A stretch of DNA of 49,491 nucleotides from Candidatus Acidianus copahuensis. GTDB lineage: Archaea > Thermoproteota > Thermoprotei_A > Sulfolobales > Sulfolobaceae. The DNA lies in the NCBI RefSeq assembly GCF_000632495.1, contig NZ_JFZT01000062.1, forward strand, positions 1-49,491, in the 5' to 3' direction. Under the pieces are notes generated by a model, which saw only the letters and a list, made by a program, of their open reading frames with translations, did not search any database and had not been told where the DNA came from. Position numbers and translations under genes: made by a program. Positions 40,765-49,491 of this stretch are shown piece after piece (position 1 is the first letter of the stretch; every line of letters starts with the position of its first letter).

Positions 40765-42641
40765 AGTTCATGAGATATGCAAGCATAGGAAATGGACGTT
40801 TATTAATTAATTTAGATGAGTTTGGAAGGTTAACAGATTTTTACTTTCCGTATATTGGTATGGAAAATCAAATCTCGGGAAATCCTGTAAGATTTGCGAT
40901 TTGGGATGGAGAAAGAACATGGCTAGATACTGAGTTTTCAACCACTGTTTCCTTTTTGGAGAATACAGGAATAGTTAATATTCAAGGTGAAATAAAGACT
41001 TTGGTATTTAACGCTTTTTCGTTCGTAGATCTTGATGAACCAAATTATTATTCAATAATTAAATTTACAAGTAAAGATGAAAAGCCAAGAAAGATAAAGG
41101 TTTTTTTTGTTCATGACTTTAATATTTACTCTAATCCTTATGGCGATACTGCATTTTATGATCCCTTCTCCTCCTCAATAGTTCACTATAAATCAAAGAG
41201 ATATATTGGCGTAAAATTAGTCTCTACTTCATCACCTGACATCGAATATACTACTACAAAGGATGATGCGCTATCTGACGTCTTTGACGGAAAACTTTCC
41301 GGTTATCCAGTAGCCCATGGTAATGTTATGTTCGCAGTTGGTAAGGAAGTTGATCTGAATCCAAATAGGTCAGCTAAACTATATCATATTATAACAGCAG
41401 CAAAAGATCTAGAGAGCATAAGAGCGATAATGTCAAGGATAAATGGAGCTGAAATCGAAACAAGATTCGTCTCAGACTACATGTATTGGAGAAGCTGGTT
41501 AGATAGATCTAGAATAAGAGCATCTAAACTTGATGAATTAGAGAAACTTTACAAGATTAGTTTACAAATTATTAAAAGTCATATGGACATTAATGGATCT
41601 GTAATAGCTTCTTCTGATTTTTCTTTTGTAAATATTTATGGAGATTCTTATCAATATTGCTGGCCGAGAGATGCAGCTTATGCTGCTTACGCATTAGATA
41701 TAGCAGGTTATGGAGAACTAGCGGTAAGACACTTCAACTTTATCAGAGAAGTAGTAAGTTCTGAAGGCTTCCTATATCATAAGTACAATCCTAATAAAAC
41801 CTTAGCGAGTTCTTGGCATCCATGGATCTTTAGAGGAAAAGGGATTTACCCTATTCAAGAGGACGAAACTGCACTTGAGGTATGGGCAATAAGCAATCAT
41901 TATGAAAGATATAGGGATCTTGATGAATTAGGTGAAATATATAAGAAATTTGTTAGACCAGCCATGAAGTTTATGATGAATTTTATAGAAGATGGATTAC
42001 CTAAACCGTCCTTTGATTTATGGGAAGAGAGATATGGAATTCATACTTACACAGTGTCAACAGTATATGGAGGACTTACAAAAGGAGCTCTTTTTGCGAA
42101 GGATATGGGAGATGAGAGTTTGTCCTCGGATGCAATTGAAGTAGCTAAATCTATTAAGGAAATAGCTAAAAATAAGCTAACCTATAACGGAAGACTAGTT
42201 AGAAGAATAGACGAAAACGGAAACTTAGATTTAACTCTCGATTCTAGTGTGTATGCAGCTTTTTTCTTTGATATGATTAATCCTAGAGATCAATTAATGG
42301 AAAATACGATGAATTCCATATCCAAGATGTTAAACGTTAACGGAGGAATAATTAGGTATGAAAACGATTACTATCAGAGAAGAAAATCTCAGCCCAACCC
42401 TTGGATTATCACTACGCTCTGGGTAGCGGAATTCTACTTTGAAAGAGGAGATGTGGAAAAAGGTAAGGCGTTACTCAATTGGGTTTTAAGAAGATCTACT
42501 ACTTCTCTTCTTCTTCCAGAACAAGTAGATCCTGAGAACCTTCAGCCAGTATCAGTAATTCCTCTGGTCTGGTCCCATGCTGAGTTTATAATTGCTTTAA
42601 ATAAATACATTAATAACTTGTCTCCATATGATAGAACCTGA
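40761..42641 (+). CDS. Glucoamylase (GH15)
   Basis: The 626-residue enzyme releases glucose from the non-reducing ends of alpha-glucans. Visible motifs are the N-terminal super-sandwich domain (about 1-250), then the catalytic (alpha/alpha)6 barrel with SYQYCWPRDAAYAAYAL, FDLWEERYGIHTYTVSTVY (general acid Glu) and LLPEQVDPENLQPVSVIPLVWSHAE (general base Glu). It overlaps the nucleotidyltransferase stop by 4 bp and the debranching enzyme start by 14 bp. There is no signal peptide, so it acts in the cytosol. Confidence 0.93.
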   Translation: MKFMRYASIGNGRLLINLDEFGRLTDFYFPYIGMENQISGNPVRFAIWDGERTWLDTEFSTTVSFLENTGIVNIQGEIKTLVFNAFSFVDLDEPNYYSIIKFTSKDEKPRKIKVFFVHDFNIYSNPYGDTAFYDPFSSSIVHYKSKRYIGVKLVSTSSPDIEYTTTKDDALSDVFDGKLSGYPVAHGNVMFAVGKEVDLNPNRSAKLYHIITAAKDLESIRAIMSRINGAEIETRFVSDYMYWRSWLDRSRIRASKLDELEKLYKISLQIIKSHMDINGSVIASSDFSFVNIYGDSYQYCWPRDAAYAAYALDIAGYGELAVRHFNFIREVVSSEGFLYHKYNPNKTLASSWHPWIFRGKGIYPIQEDETALEVWAISNHYERYRDLDELGEIYKKFVRPAMKFMMNFIEDGLPKPSFDLWEERYGIHTYTVSTVYGGLTKGALFAKDMGDESLSSDAIEVAKSIKEIAKNKLTYNGRLVRRIDENGNLDLTLDSSVYAAFFFDMINPRDQLMENTMNSISKMLNVNGGIIRYENDYYQRRKSQPNPWIITTLWVAEFYFERGDVEKGKALLNWVLRRSTTSLLLPEQVDPENLQPVSVIPLVWSHAEFIIALNKYINNLSPYDRT

Positions 42642-44463
42642 ACAATGTGAGGAACTAGAATGGATATTGCCATTAGGAACAGGAGGTTATTCTTCATCGA
42701 CAATCTGCGGAATGAACTCTAGAACTTATCATGGATTGCTGGTCTCTCCTCAAAATCCTCCTCATATGAGATTCGTTATTCTATCTAAGTTTGAGGACTC
42801 ACTAATAGTTAGGGACGAAGAATATCCTATTTCAACTAACCGTTATAACTTTAATGTATACCATCCGGAAGGCTATAAGTTTCTTCAGAGCTTTATAAGA
42901 GGAGGGAATTTTGTTTCATGGATTTATAACCTTCCTGGCGCTACTCTTAGAAAGACTCTTATTGCAAATAAGGGCACTAACTCCATAACGTTAATATATG
43001 AGTCTGATAAGGGCAAGATTAAGCTTTGTCCACTTATTACATATAGAAGCCACCATCTTGCGCTAAAGTCAAGACCGGGGTTTTTTGATTATAAGATTAT
43101 AGATAACAATTTAATAAAAATTCTTTATAATAATAAAGAGATAATTAATTTTGAATTAAGTAACCCTGCTAAGATTTTAAGTTCAGGTTATTGGTATTAT
43201 AATTTCTTTTATAGACTAGATTATGAAAGAGGAGAAAATTTTCTAGAAGACCTATATAATCCATTCTGCCTTGAGAGTATAGGAAATACATTTCAGTTCA
43301 CAGTATATCAAGGGGAATATAAGAGATCGAGTATCGTACACCTCAAAAAGGACATAATTCCATTACTTTCTTATACTTCTAAGGATTTCGTCGTGAAAGG
43401 GAAATATGGTTGGGCGATTATTGCTGGATATCACTGGTTTGATGAATGGGGAAGAGACACGTTCATTTCTATGGAAGGATTACTTTTCCTTAATGCCCTC
43501 TACGACATAGCAAGAAACATCATAAATAGATACTTCTCTCTTCTAGAAAAAGGGATGCTACCTAACAATTTTCTCTATAACGACGAACCTGTTTACCTAG
43601 GTATAGATATCTCTCTCTGGGCTATTAATACCATATATAAATATTTTATCTATACTAATGATACTGAATTCATAAAATCTATATTCCAATATTTAGTAGA
43701 AATAGTAGAAAATTACTGGAAAGGAAATGGTATTGTTCATAACTACAATGGTCTCATTTTTCACAAGGGATATCCAAGGACCTGGATGGATGCACAGTAC
43801 TCAGATGAAAGTGTTACGCCAAGAGAAGGAGCAGCTGTTGAAGTTAATGCGCTTTGGTATAATGCACTAATGATCATGGATTTTTTATCGTCTTTCATCG
43901 GATATAACGAGTATAATTTTAAGGAAATAGCAAACCAAGTTAAATCATCATTTTCAATGTTTTATGCAGAAAATGGTCTCTATGATTTCTTAGATTGGAA
44001 CTTAAGACCAGACCATTCAATAAGACCTAACCAGCTGTTTGCTATTTCTTTACCGTATTCGCCAATAGAAGAGAAAAAGGCGAAAGAAACTCTCCTATTA
44101 ATTGAGAGAGAACTACTACGTCCTTATGGATTAAGTACCTTATCTAAGAAAGATCCTAGGTACATTCCTTACTATAGGGGAAATAGGGAAAGTAGAGATA
44201 AGGCATATCATAATGGACCAATATGGCCTTGGCTTATAGGATCGTATATTGATGCTAAAATAAAACTAGAAAAAAATCCAATTAAGATCAAAACATTATT
44301 GAACAATATTGAACCATTACTTAACGTAGCAATAAATAATGCTGGTTATATACCAGAAATCTTTGAAGACATACCTCCTTATAGGCAGGCTGGATGTATA
44401 GCACAGGCGTGGAGTATCTCTGAGACGTTTAGAAGCGTGAATAATATTCTGAATTACTCTTAA
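42628..44463 (+). CDS. Amylo-alpha-1,6-glucosidase (GDE C-terminal type debranching enzyme)
   Basis: The 611-residue enzyme cleaves alpha-1,6 branches of glycogen. The N-terminal GDE domain has LPLGTGGYSSSTICGMNSRTYHGLLV. The C-terminal catalytic region has GYHWFDEWGRDTFISMEGLL, WMDAQYSDESVTPREGAAVEVNALWYNAL and NGPIWPWLIG. With glucoamylase it would degrade the storage polymer, while glycogen synthase builds it. It is the last gene of the plus-strand unit. Confidence 0.92.
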   Translation: MIEPEQCEELEWILPLGTGGYSSSTICGMNSRTYHGLLVSPQNPPHMRFVILSKFEDSLIVRDEEYPISTNRYNFNVYHPEGYKFLQSFIRGGNFVSWIYNLPGATLRKTLIANKGTNSITLIYESDKGKIKLCPLITYRSHHLALKSRPGFFDYKIIDNNLIKILYNNKEIINFELSNPAKILSSGYWYYNFFYRLDYERGENFLEDLYNPFCLESIGNTFQFTVYQGEYKRSSIVHLKKDIIPLLSYTSKDFVVKGKYGWAIIAGYHWFDEWGRDTFISMEGLLFLNALYDIARNIINRYFSLLEKGMLPNNFLYNDEPVYLGIDISLWAINTIYKYFIYTNDTEFIKSIFQYLVEIVENYWKGNGIVHNYNGLIFHKGYPRTWMDAQYSDESVTPREGAAVEVNALWYNALMIMDFLSSFIGYNEYNFKEIANQVKSSFSMFYAENGLYDFLDWNLRPDHSIRPNQLFAISLPYSPIEEKKAKETLLLIERELLRPYGLSTLSKKDPRYIPYYRGNRESRDKAYHNGPIWPWLIGSYIDAKIKLEKNPIKIKTLLNNIEPLLNVAINNAGYIPEIFEDIPPYRQAGCIAQAWSISETFRSVNNILNYS

Positions 44464-44495
44464 AAGTTATTTACTCTTGAGAGAAAAATTCTCTC

Positions 44496-45422
44496 ATGAG
44501 AATAGAACCACTAGCTTTTGAAAGTCTAGGTGTTAGATCCCAAGCGACACTAGTGGAAACAAAAGATGTGAGAATATTAATTGATCCCGCGGTGTCTCTA
44601 GCTCCTATGAGATTCAGGCTTCCTCCACATCAGAAGGAAGTAGATAAGCTAACTGAACTTGCAAAAAAGATAACTGATGTTTCTAGAGACGTTGACTTAA
44701 TCATTATAACTCATTATCATTACGATCATCACGATCCAGGTTGGATTATACCAAAGGAAATTTACTCTAAAAAAAGGGTTATTATAAAGGATCCTAAGAA
44801 TAATATAAATCCTAGTCAATCTAGAGTTAGGGCTCCTCGCTTTCTAAACTCGATTTCTGGGCTTCCCTCTTCAATTGAAATAGCGGACGGAAATTTATTT
44901 ACAGTAGGGGATACTAAAATATTATTCTCACATGCTGTACCACATGGAGCTGATGAAAGACTCGGCTATGTAGTCCAAGTAGCAATAAATGATGGAGACC
45001 AGACAATCATGATTACGTCGGATATAGAGGGAGCTCCAAGAGAAGCCCACATAAAGTTTACAAGGGAGGTTAAACCTAACATTATTGTCATAGATGGTCC
45101 ATTAAGTTATCTTTTAGGTTATGCATTAAAAGAAGAGGATTTAGAGAAGTCTCTAAAGAATATGGAGGAAATAATAAAGAACGGAACAGAAACTATGATT
45201 GTCGATCATCATGTATTAAGGGATAAGAACTATCACAACGTATTATCTAATCTATATGATATAGCAAGAACTTTGAACGCAAAAGTTGAAACAGCTGCTG
45301 AGTACTTAGGGTTAGAAGTTAATGCGCTCGAATCAAAAAGGGTAGAACTTTTTAGAGAAGAAAACAAGCCTGCAAGAATTCCTAAAGACTTAGCTAGGCT
45401 ACTTAAAGCAGGGGAGCAATAG
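44496..45422 (+). CDS. Metallo-beta-lactamase-fold hydrolase (UPF0282-like)
   Basis: The 308-residue protein has the HxHxDH motif in ITHYHYDHHDPGW, plus further metal ligands at SHAVPHG, ITSDIEG and VDHHVL. The N-terminus IEPLAFESLGVRSQATLVET and overall length match the archaeal UPF0282 family, of unknown activity. The stop overlaps the convergent VIT1-like gene by 20 bp. Its neighbours give no clear hint. Confidence 0.88.
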   Translation: MRIEPLAFESLGVRSQATLVETKDVRILIDPAVSLAPMRFRLPPHQKEVDKLTELAKKITDVSRDVDLIIITHYHYDHHDPGWIIPKEIYSKKRVIIKDPKNNINPSQSRVRAPRFLNSISGLPSSIEIADGNLFTVGDTKILFSHAVPHGADERLGYVVQVAINDGDQTIMITSDIEGAPREAHIKFTREVKPNIIVIDGPLSYLLGYALKEEDLEKSLKNMEEIIKNGTETMIVDHHVLRDKNYHNVLSNLYDIARTLNAKVETAAEYLGLEVNALESKRVELFREENKPARIPKDLARLLKAGEQ

Positions 45423-46143
45423 GTATAAAATGTGCCAATATTAAACCTGCTGTATAGCTTCCTACAAGAGCTATTAATCCTACAGCTATTTGTTCACCTG
45501 CTCCTCTCAACTTACTCAAGCCTGTGAATTTCGTAGCTAATGAACCAAAAATTCCTAAGATTATGACTATTATCATACCTGATAGAATAACTGCAAAATC
45601 AAACGAAAAATTTGTAAACAAACCGGCTATAAATGGAGATAATGGCAAAAGTCCTCCAATTATCAAATATAGACTCATTAGAAATCCTAATTTAACTGGA
45701 GATTCGAATTCCTCAGGAAATATCTTTAATTCTTGTTGCATCATTTCCCTCATTACAACATTTTTATTTTTCATCAAAACATCTGCTATCTTTTTTGCTT
45801 CGCTCTCATCCAGGCCTTTGCTCATATAAAAACTTATCAGTTCACTTTTTTCCTTTTCTGGAAAATTTTCTATTTCAAATTCCTCCTTTTTGAGTTCGTT
45901 ATTTATAACCTGACCCCTAACTCTAGTAGAGATATATTCACCTATTCCCATAGAGAATGCTTGACCTATTGTAGCTAACAATCCAGTTATAATAACTATT
46001 AAAAAGTCATGAGAAAAACCTGAGGCACCAAGGATTATTGCTCCTATTCCTATTAGTCCGTCTTGTATTCCAAAAACCTTTGTTCTGAAAGTATCTGCCT
46101 CGTCAGTATAATGATGAACAGGTTCCTTAAACTTTCCCTCCAT
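45403..46143 (-). CDS. VIT1/CCC1-family iron/manganese transporter
   Basis: The 246-residue membrane protein has the family pattern. A cytoplasmic N-terminus (HHYTDEADTFRTKVFGIQDGLIG) leads into TM1-TM2 (IGAIILGASGF...LIVIITGLLATIGQAFSMGIGEYIS). A helical Glu-rich metal-binding region (about 80-140) follows, and then three C-terminal TM segments. Such proteins move Fe2+ or Mn2+ into storage compartments or out of the cell. It is transcribed after the AAA-associated-domain gene, with 40 bp between. Confidence 0.88.
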   Translation of the reverse strand: MEGKFKEPVHHYTDEADTFRTKVFGIQDGLIGIGAIILGASGFSHDFLIVIITGLLATIGQAFSMGIGEYISTRVRGQVINNELKKEEFEIENFPEKEKSELISFYMSKGLDESEAKKIADVLMKNKNVVMREMMQQELKIFPEEFESPVKLGFLMSLYLIIGGLLPLSPFIAGLFTNFSFDFAVILSGMIIVIILGIFGSLATKFTGLSKLRGAGEQIAVGLIALVGSYTAGLILAHFIPIAPLL

Positions 46144-46183
46144 AACAGTTGATTAAACAACAATTTTAAAAATATTTCTAGAA

Positions 46184-46663
46184 TTACGACTTATCGTATA
46201 ATACTTTATAGTGATCGTTGTCCACTCTAACTACAAGCCCAGAATAAACTCCCCATTCAGTAATTGTTACTTGAAGATCGTATATTCCTTGAGGATTGCT
46301 ATATGTTGTTATCCCCTTTTCTTCTAGTTTTGCCTTTAACTCCTCAAGAGTAAACTCTGTCATCTGTATAGCTGTTGCGAAGGGTTCAATTTTGTTTAAA
46401 CTCTCTCTAAGAAGTTCCTTTCTTTTCCTCAAATTAGACTTTAGAAATTCTATTCCTTTATCTGTTATTATTATATCTCCTCCTCCTACAGTTATATAGC
46501 CTAAATAGTTCGCCGTATAGACTATTGGCATTAAGTCATCAAGATCCACTTCCATACCTTTTTCCAATTCATATAAGTCCGTTTTACCTTCATACGAATT
46601 ATTAAGGACAAATAATAATCCCATTAAATCAGCTACTCGCGCAGAAGGATCTATAACGTTCAT
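46184..46663 (-). CDS. AAA-associated C-terminal domain protein
   Basis: The 159-residue protein looks like the domain found C-terminal to the ATPase of some nitrate/sulfonate-type ABC transporters (AAA_assoc_C). It has DLMGLLFVLNNSYEGKTDLYELEKGMEVDLDDLMPIVYTANYLGYITV, a winged-helix-like fold. No ABC ATPase or permease is nearby, so this copy is free-standing. It may act as a DNA- or protein-binding regulator. It precedes the VIT1-like gene in the same direction. Confidence 0.8.
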   Translation of the reverse strand: MNVIDPSARVADLMGLLFVLNNSYEGKTDLYELEKGMEVDLDDLMPIVYTANYLGYITVGGGDIIITDKGIEFLKSNLRKRKELLRESLNKIEPFATAIQMTEFTLEELKAKLEEKGITTYSNPQGIYDLQVTITEWGVYSGLVVRVDNDHYKVLYDKS

Positions 46664-47183
46664 ATTAATATGATATAAATCTATTGAGATTTCAAGTTAT
46701 CGGTTTTACTCTTATCTTTAAGCCTAAAGATTAATATATCAATAAAAAGAGATAAAATCTGAGAATAAAGAGTAAATCAAGAAGAGCTGTATAGAGACAA
46801 ACCAAGCTCAAGTGAAATAGCAAAATCCGTCAGCTAAGGCCTACTACTTCACGGTTAATCCTTAAACAAAATGGAGGAGTAAACTCCACGGGATTTTGAG
46901 TTTTTCTAGCTGCGTGATGAGATTCTGGGAAAACCTATGAAATCACGGTCAATAATGTAAAACTGCGATTTTAGCTAACAAAAACTCTCCAAGGGGAAGA
47001 GGTGTTCATTTACATGAACAAAATATAGACAAGATATTTATATATATTATGAGTTAATTAATTTAAACTACTTCTCTGCTTTTTTAATGAATAAATTGAT
47101 CTATTAGTAGATAATTTCTAGATATAGAAGACAATAAAGGGATCTTATAAAGGTTTTTATTTTAAAAAGTTAAAATATGGATT
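46664..47183. other. 520-bp region with a GC-richer island
   Basis: No gene is visible. The stretch 46830-46990 is less AT-rich than the flanks and contains a small hairpin (ggag-taaa-ctcc near 46872) and an inverted atcacg/cgtgat pair. It could be a decayed mobile element or an unannotated RNA. The promoter of the 80-residue membrane gene lies in the last 60 bp. Confidence 0.45.
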
Positions 47184-47426
47184 ATGAACATTTTCATTCT
47201 ACTCGCAATAGTTGGGTTCATAGTAATTACTGCAATAATAACAATTAGCTTAATTAAGAGACCAGATTTACGGAAATCATTGTGGTTATACTCTCTATAT
47301 GCTATATATTATATGGGAATTATAATTTATTATATTCATAGTATAATACTTGCTGTTATTATGATAACATTGGTAAGTATATCTTTACTAAGTATTATTG
47401 CTATTAGAAAGCTTCATTTTATGTAG
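47184..47426 (+). CDS. Small membrane protein
   Basis: The 80-residue protein has three hydrophobic segments (about 3-22, 33-49, 50-72) separated by short charged loops (KRPDLRKS). I do not recognise it. Its start is an ATG preceded by an AT-rich tract. It may be in one unit with the PaREP1-like gene 58 bp further on. Confidence 0.6.
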   Translation: MNIFILLAIVGFIVITAIITISLIKRPDLRKSLWLYSLYAIYYMGIIIYYIHSIILAVIMITLVSISLLSIIAIRKLHFM

Positions 47427-47484
47427 ATTTACGTAATATCTTAAAGTTTCCTTTATTATGGATATCATATCTAATATTTAATAC

Positions 47485-47913
47485 GTGAAACTCGTAGAAG
47501 TAATATCGGAAATAGGTAAAGCTATAGATCCGTCTGAGGCAACGGAGGCTTTAGAAGGAAAATTAAATAGGCAAGAATTAATTAAACTAAGATTAGACAA
47601 TGCCTATTTTTACCTAAATAGAGCTGAGGAACTCTCAAGTTTCCCATCCATATCCAGCGAAATGTTATATCAGGCTATAGTTGAAGGTATTAAGGCACTA
47701 AGAGATTATTTTGGAGTGCAAAGAGAGATAAAGGATAGTATTCCGTATCTCTCCGATATATTGGGAGATTGGATAGATAACTCTTGGGATCTTTCACTAA
47801 AATTGCACTATGATGGATATATTGCAGAGCTTATAGACAGAGACGATATGTCTATATATATCGAAAAAACTAAAGAATTTCTTAAGAATTGTGAAATGGT
47901 AATTTTAGACTAA
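47485..47913 (+). CDS. PaREP1-like helical protein
   Basis: The 142-residue protein is all-helical with an aromatic-rich core: RLDNAYFYLNRAEEL and LYQAIVEGIKALRDYFG. This resembles the PaREP1/HEPN-like families of crenarchaea, which are thought to be toxin- or nucleotide-related and mostly unstudied. The start is GTG. Neither the canonical HEPN RxxxxH motif nor a cognate antitoxin gene is evident, so function stays open. Confidence 0.6.
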   Translation: MKLVEVISEIGKAIDPSEATEALEGKLNRQELIKLRLDNAYFYLNRAEELSSFPSISSEMLYQAIVEGIKALRDYFGVQREIKDSIPYLSDILGDWIDNSWDLSLKLHYDGYIAELIDRDDMSIYIEKTKEFLKNCEMVILD

Positions 47914-47939
47914 TAATAAAATAATCTAATTTTCACCTA

Positions 47940-48095
47940 TTAAACGTTATTCCTAAGTTTTAAAATAGATAGAATAAATCTAACTAAAATAAAAATCATG
48001 GAAAAAAGAGATATAACTAATACTACTATAGCTAGAGCAAGCTCTGAATATAGCCCTTTAAAGTACCCCAAAAATAAAGCAACTATATTTGACAT
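47940..48095 (-). CDS. 51-residue membrane peptide downstream of a surface protein
   Basis: A short frame reads MSNIVALFLGYFKGLYSELALAIV, with two hydrophobic segments (about 4-12 and 19-45), and ends SILKLRNNV. It starts 25 bp after the stop of the large surface-protein gene and in the same direction, so it is probably co-transcribed. It is too short to assign to a family. Its amino acid pattern (a clear hydrophobic core with Lys/Arg flanks) supports a real small membrane protein. Confidence 0.5.
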   Translation of the reverse strand: MSNIVALFLGYFKGLYSELALAIVVLVISLFSMIFILVRFILSILKLRNNV

Positions 48096-48120
48096 TGTTT
48101 GTTACTCTATGAAAAAACTA

Positions 48121-49491
48121 TTATTTCTTTCTTCTCCTTAAGGCTACTAAAGCTAATACTATTATAATTATAGCTAAAACTACTATTATAATTATAGTTA
48201 TTGGATTACTAAAATCTTTGCCTATCTGTGATAATAACGGCGGACTTACCATAACGTTAAATGAGTCGGATTGGGCAAATGGTATCAAAGAACCTGTTTG
48301 ATTCCACACAAGAGTTACCGACATTGGATATATACCTGATGACGCTCCACTACTAACGTCAATTATATAAGTTACGTTGACTTCTTGACCTGGACTTATA
48401 TCTCCCAACGAGGACTCTGACGCTGTTAGAGCTGAAAGTGGATTAGAAGAACTTACGTAAGGATAAATCACATCCGATTGTCCTAGTATAGCCCTAACAT
48501 TATAAGCTGTTGCATTACCCTCATTCTTTATTGTTAAAGTTATTGGAACTTGACTTGCTCCAGATGTCAAACTCGAATAATGAACCCCCACAATGTCTAA
48601 ATATGCCTTCGGATAGACCTTGACTGAAAACGGTTTCATAAGACTTCCTCCGTCATAGTTAACTGTAATGTAAACAGTATAGCTTCCTGCTGGAGTATTG
48701 TTATGAACGTTAATTAAGAACGTTGAATTAACAACTCCTCCAGTAGCAATTGCACCTAATGATATGTTATTTGGAGAGATGAGCTCTAAAGGTGGCTGAA
48801 CGGATATTGAAACTGAAGTGTTCTCAGCTATACCTGTTCCATAGTTAACTACTACGCCCTCTAAACGAATATCGTAAAATCCAGGAAATATTTGAGGTGG
48901 AATTGTGACCAGATTTACTGCTAGTTTAGGACCTGATATTATAATTGGCACATACTCTGTTAAGCTTGTATCTCCGAAATAATTAACTTTAATTGGAATA
49001 AAATATGTTCCTGGAGTAATGTTAGAGTAAACACTGGCTGTTATACTACCTTCATTATACTCTCCTGCTGGTATAATTCCTATGCCTATAGACTTCTGAC
49101 TTACTAAAAGAGGATATGAGTTCACGATATTTAGCGTAACATTAGTGGCGTCAACTAGTCCAACGTCTTTTATAATGAACGTGAGAGGCAAACTACTACT
49201 CCCTGGTGATGCGGATAATGGATGTGACGTAGTTCCCCATAATGCTTGAATAGAGAAATTCACATATCCATTTACCGGTACTTTAACGAAAGCTGGTTCA
49301 GATGCTGTATCTCCAAAATACGTCACAATTATTGGTATAGTGTATACAGCCTCTGTAGCGTTCTTCATAACGTTAGCGTAAACTGTTATTGGTACTGGTT
49401 GTCCTGGTGGTAAATAGCCAACGCTTACGTTAGATTCTTCAAACTGGACTGGATATATGGAGTGAAGCAATAGAGTCACATTACTTAACTC
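48121..49491 (-). CDS. Large surface-anchored protein, C-terminal part (COG1361 S-layer-like)
   Basis: The minus-strand frame is open through the right edge; the last 457 residues are visible. It is rich in Thr, Ser, Val, Pro and Gly with many N-x-S/T sites. Repeated CARDB-like beta-sandwich units of about 100 residues are visible (SLPLTFIIKDVGLVDATNVTLNI; VNYGTGIAENTSVSISV; VPITLTIKNEGNATAYNV). It ends in a transmembrane helix and a basic tail (PITIIIIVVLAIIIIVLALVALRRRKK), so it is tethered to the membrane and exposed outside. The start of the gene, probably with a signal peptide, is beyond the window. Confidence 0.85.
   Translation of the reverse strand, partial: ELSNVTLLLHSIYPVQFEESNVSVGYLPPGQPVPITVYANVMKNATEAVYTIPIIVTYFGDTASEPAFVKVPVNGYVNFSIQALWGTTSHPLSASPGSSSLPLTFIIKDVGLVDATNVTLNIVNSYPLLVSQKSIGIGIIPAGEYNEGSITASVYSNITPGTYFIPIKVNYFGDTSLTEYVPIIISGPKLAVNLVTIPPQIFPGFYDIRLEGVVVNYGTGIAENTSVSISVQPPLELISPNNISLGAIATGGVVNSTFLINVHNNTPAGSYTVYITVNYDGGSLMKPFSVKVYPKAYLDIVGVHYSSLTSGASQVPITLTIKNEGNATAYNVRAILGQSDVIYPYVSSSNPLSALTASESSLGDISPGQEVNVTYIIDVSSGASSGIYPMSVTLVWNQTGSLIPFAQSDSFNVMVSPPLLSQIGKDFSNPITIIIIVVLAIIIIVLALVALRRRKK

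Noticed and set aside
46910..46950. Perfect gtgatga in the gap 46664-47183 as a box C
   Set aside because: No ctga box D or internal boxes follow within 50 nt, so an sRNA call is not supported.

Overview
The window is from a thermoacidophilic crenarchaeon of the order Sulfolobales. The clearest sign is a gene for a 7-kDa Sul7d/Sso7d chromatin protein (34695-34880). The herA-mre11-rad50-nurA operon, XPB-Bax1, archaeal-type PEP carboxylase, enzymes resembling those of the 3-hydroxypropionate/4-hydroxybutyrate cycle, C/D-box sRNAs, an intron-containing tRNA and mostly leaderless, TATA-driven genes all agree. The low GC content and the form of the 7-kDa protein suggest Acidianus or Metallosphaera-like relatives, but the genus is a guess.

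Layout. 1-1521: a TnpB gene cut by the left edge, its IS200/IS605-type end, and a decayed transposase relic. 1522-5990: nucleoside hydrolase, Fur-like regulator, MTH1187-family protein, a four-CBS protein, an unknown Cys-containing protein coupled to a methyltransferase, and a CDF metal transporter. 5974-12159 (minus): nurA, rad50, mre11 and herA, the DNA end-resection machinery. 12230-13413: a rubrerythrin-like gene with a perfect 132-bp internal duplication, a C/D-box sRNA and a TnpB relic. 13414-19045: Nnr metabolite repair, peroxiredoxin, PEP carboxylase, amidase, an unknown protein and a two-CBS protein. 19438-19527: tRNA-Glu(CTC) with an extra segment of about 16 nt in the D arm. 19542-26281: two unknown coupled genes, an acryloyl-CoA reductase-like enzyme, a zinc alcohol dehydrogenase, 3-hydroxyacyl-CoA dehydrogenase and an acyl-CoA ligase, a set that fits carbon-fixation or CoA-ester metabolism. 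26353-29736: XPB helicase, Bax1 nuclease and a HAD phosphatase, overlapping. 29725-31314: a cobalamin-domain-like radical SAM enzyme.

31980-34569: an unknown helical protein coupled to pyruvate kinase, a free-standing ATP-cone protein, a second C/D-box sRNA and an HTH regulator. 34695-36436: Sul7d, a FAD oxidoreductase and a ubiquitin-like protein ending in Gly-Gly. 36445-44463: a glycogen locus with glycogen synthase and GH57 on the minus strand, and nucleotidyltransferase, GH15 and debranching enzyme on the plus strand. 44496-49491: a metallo-beta-lactamase-fold protein, a VIT1/CCC1-type transporter, an AAA-associated C-terminal-domain protein, a small membrane protein, a PaREP1-like helical protein, a 51-residue membrane peptide and the C-terminal part of a large surface protein cut by the right edge.

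No CRISPR array, rRNA gene or intact full-length insertion sequence is visible. The features most worth a second look are the rubrerythrin duplication, the tRNA-Glu D-arm intron, the two C/D-box sRNAs, the paired transposase relics, and the uncharacterised translationally coupled gene pairs. All assignments rest on reading the sequence and on family knowledge; no searches were run.
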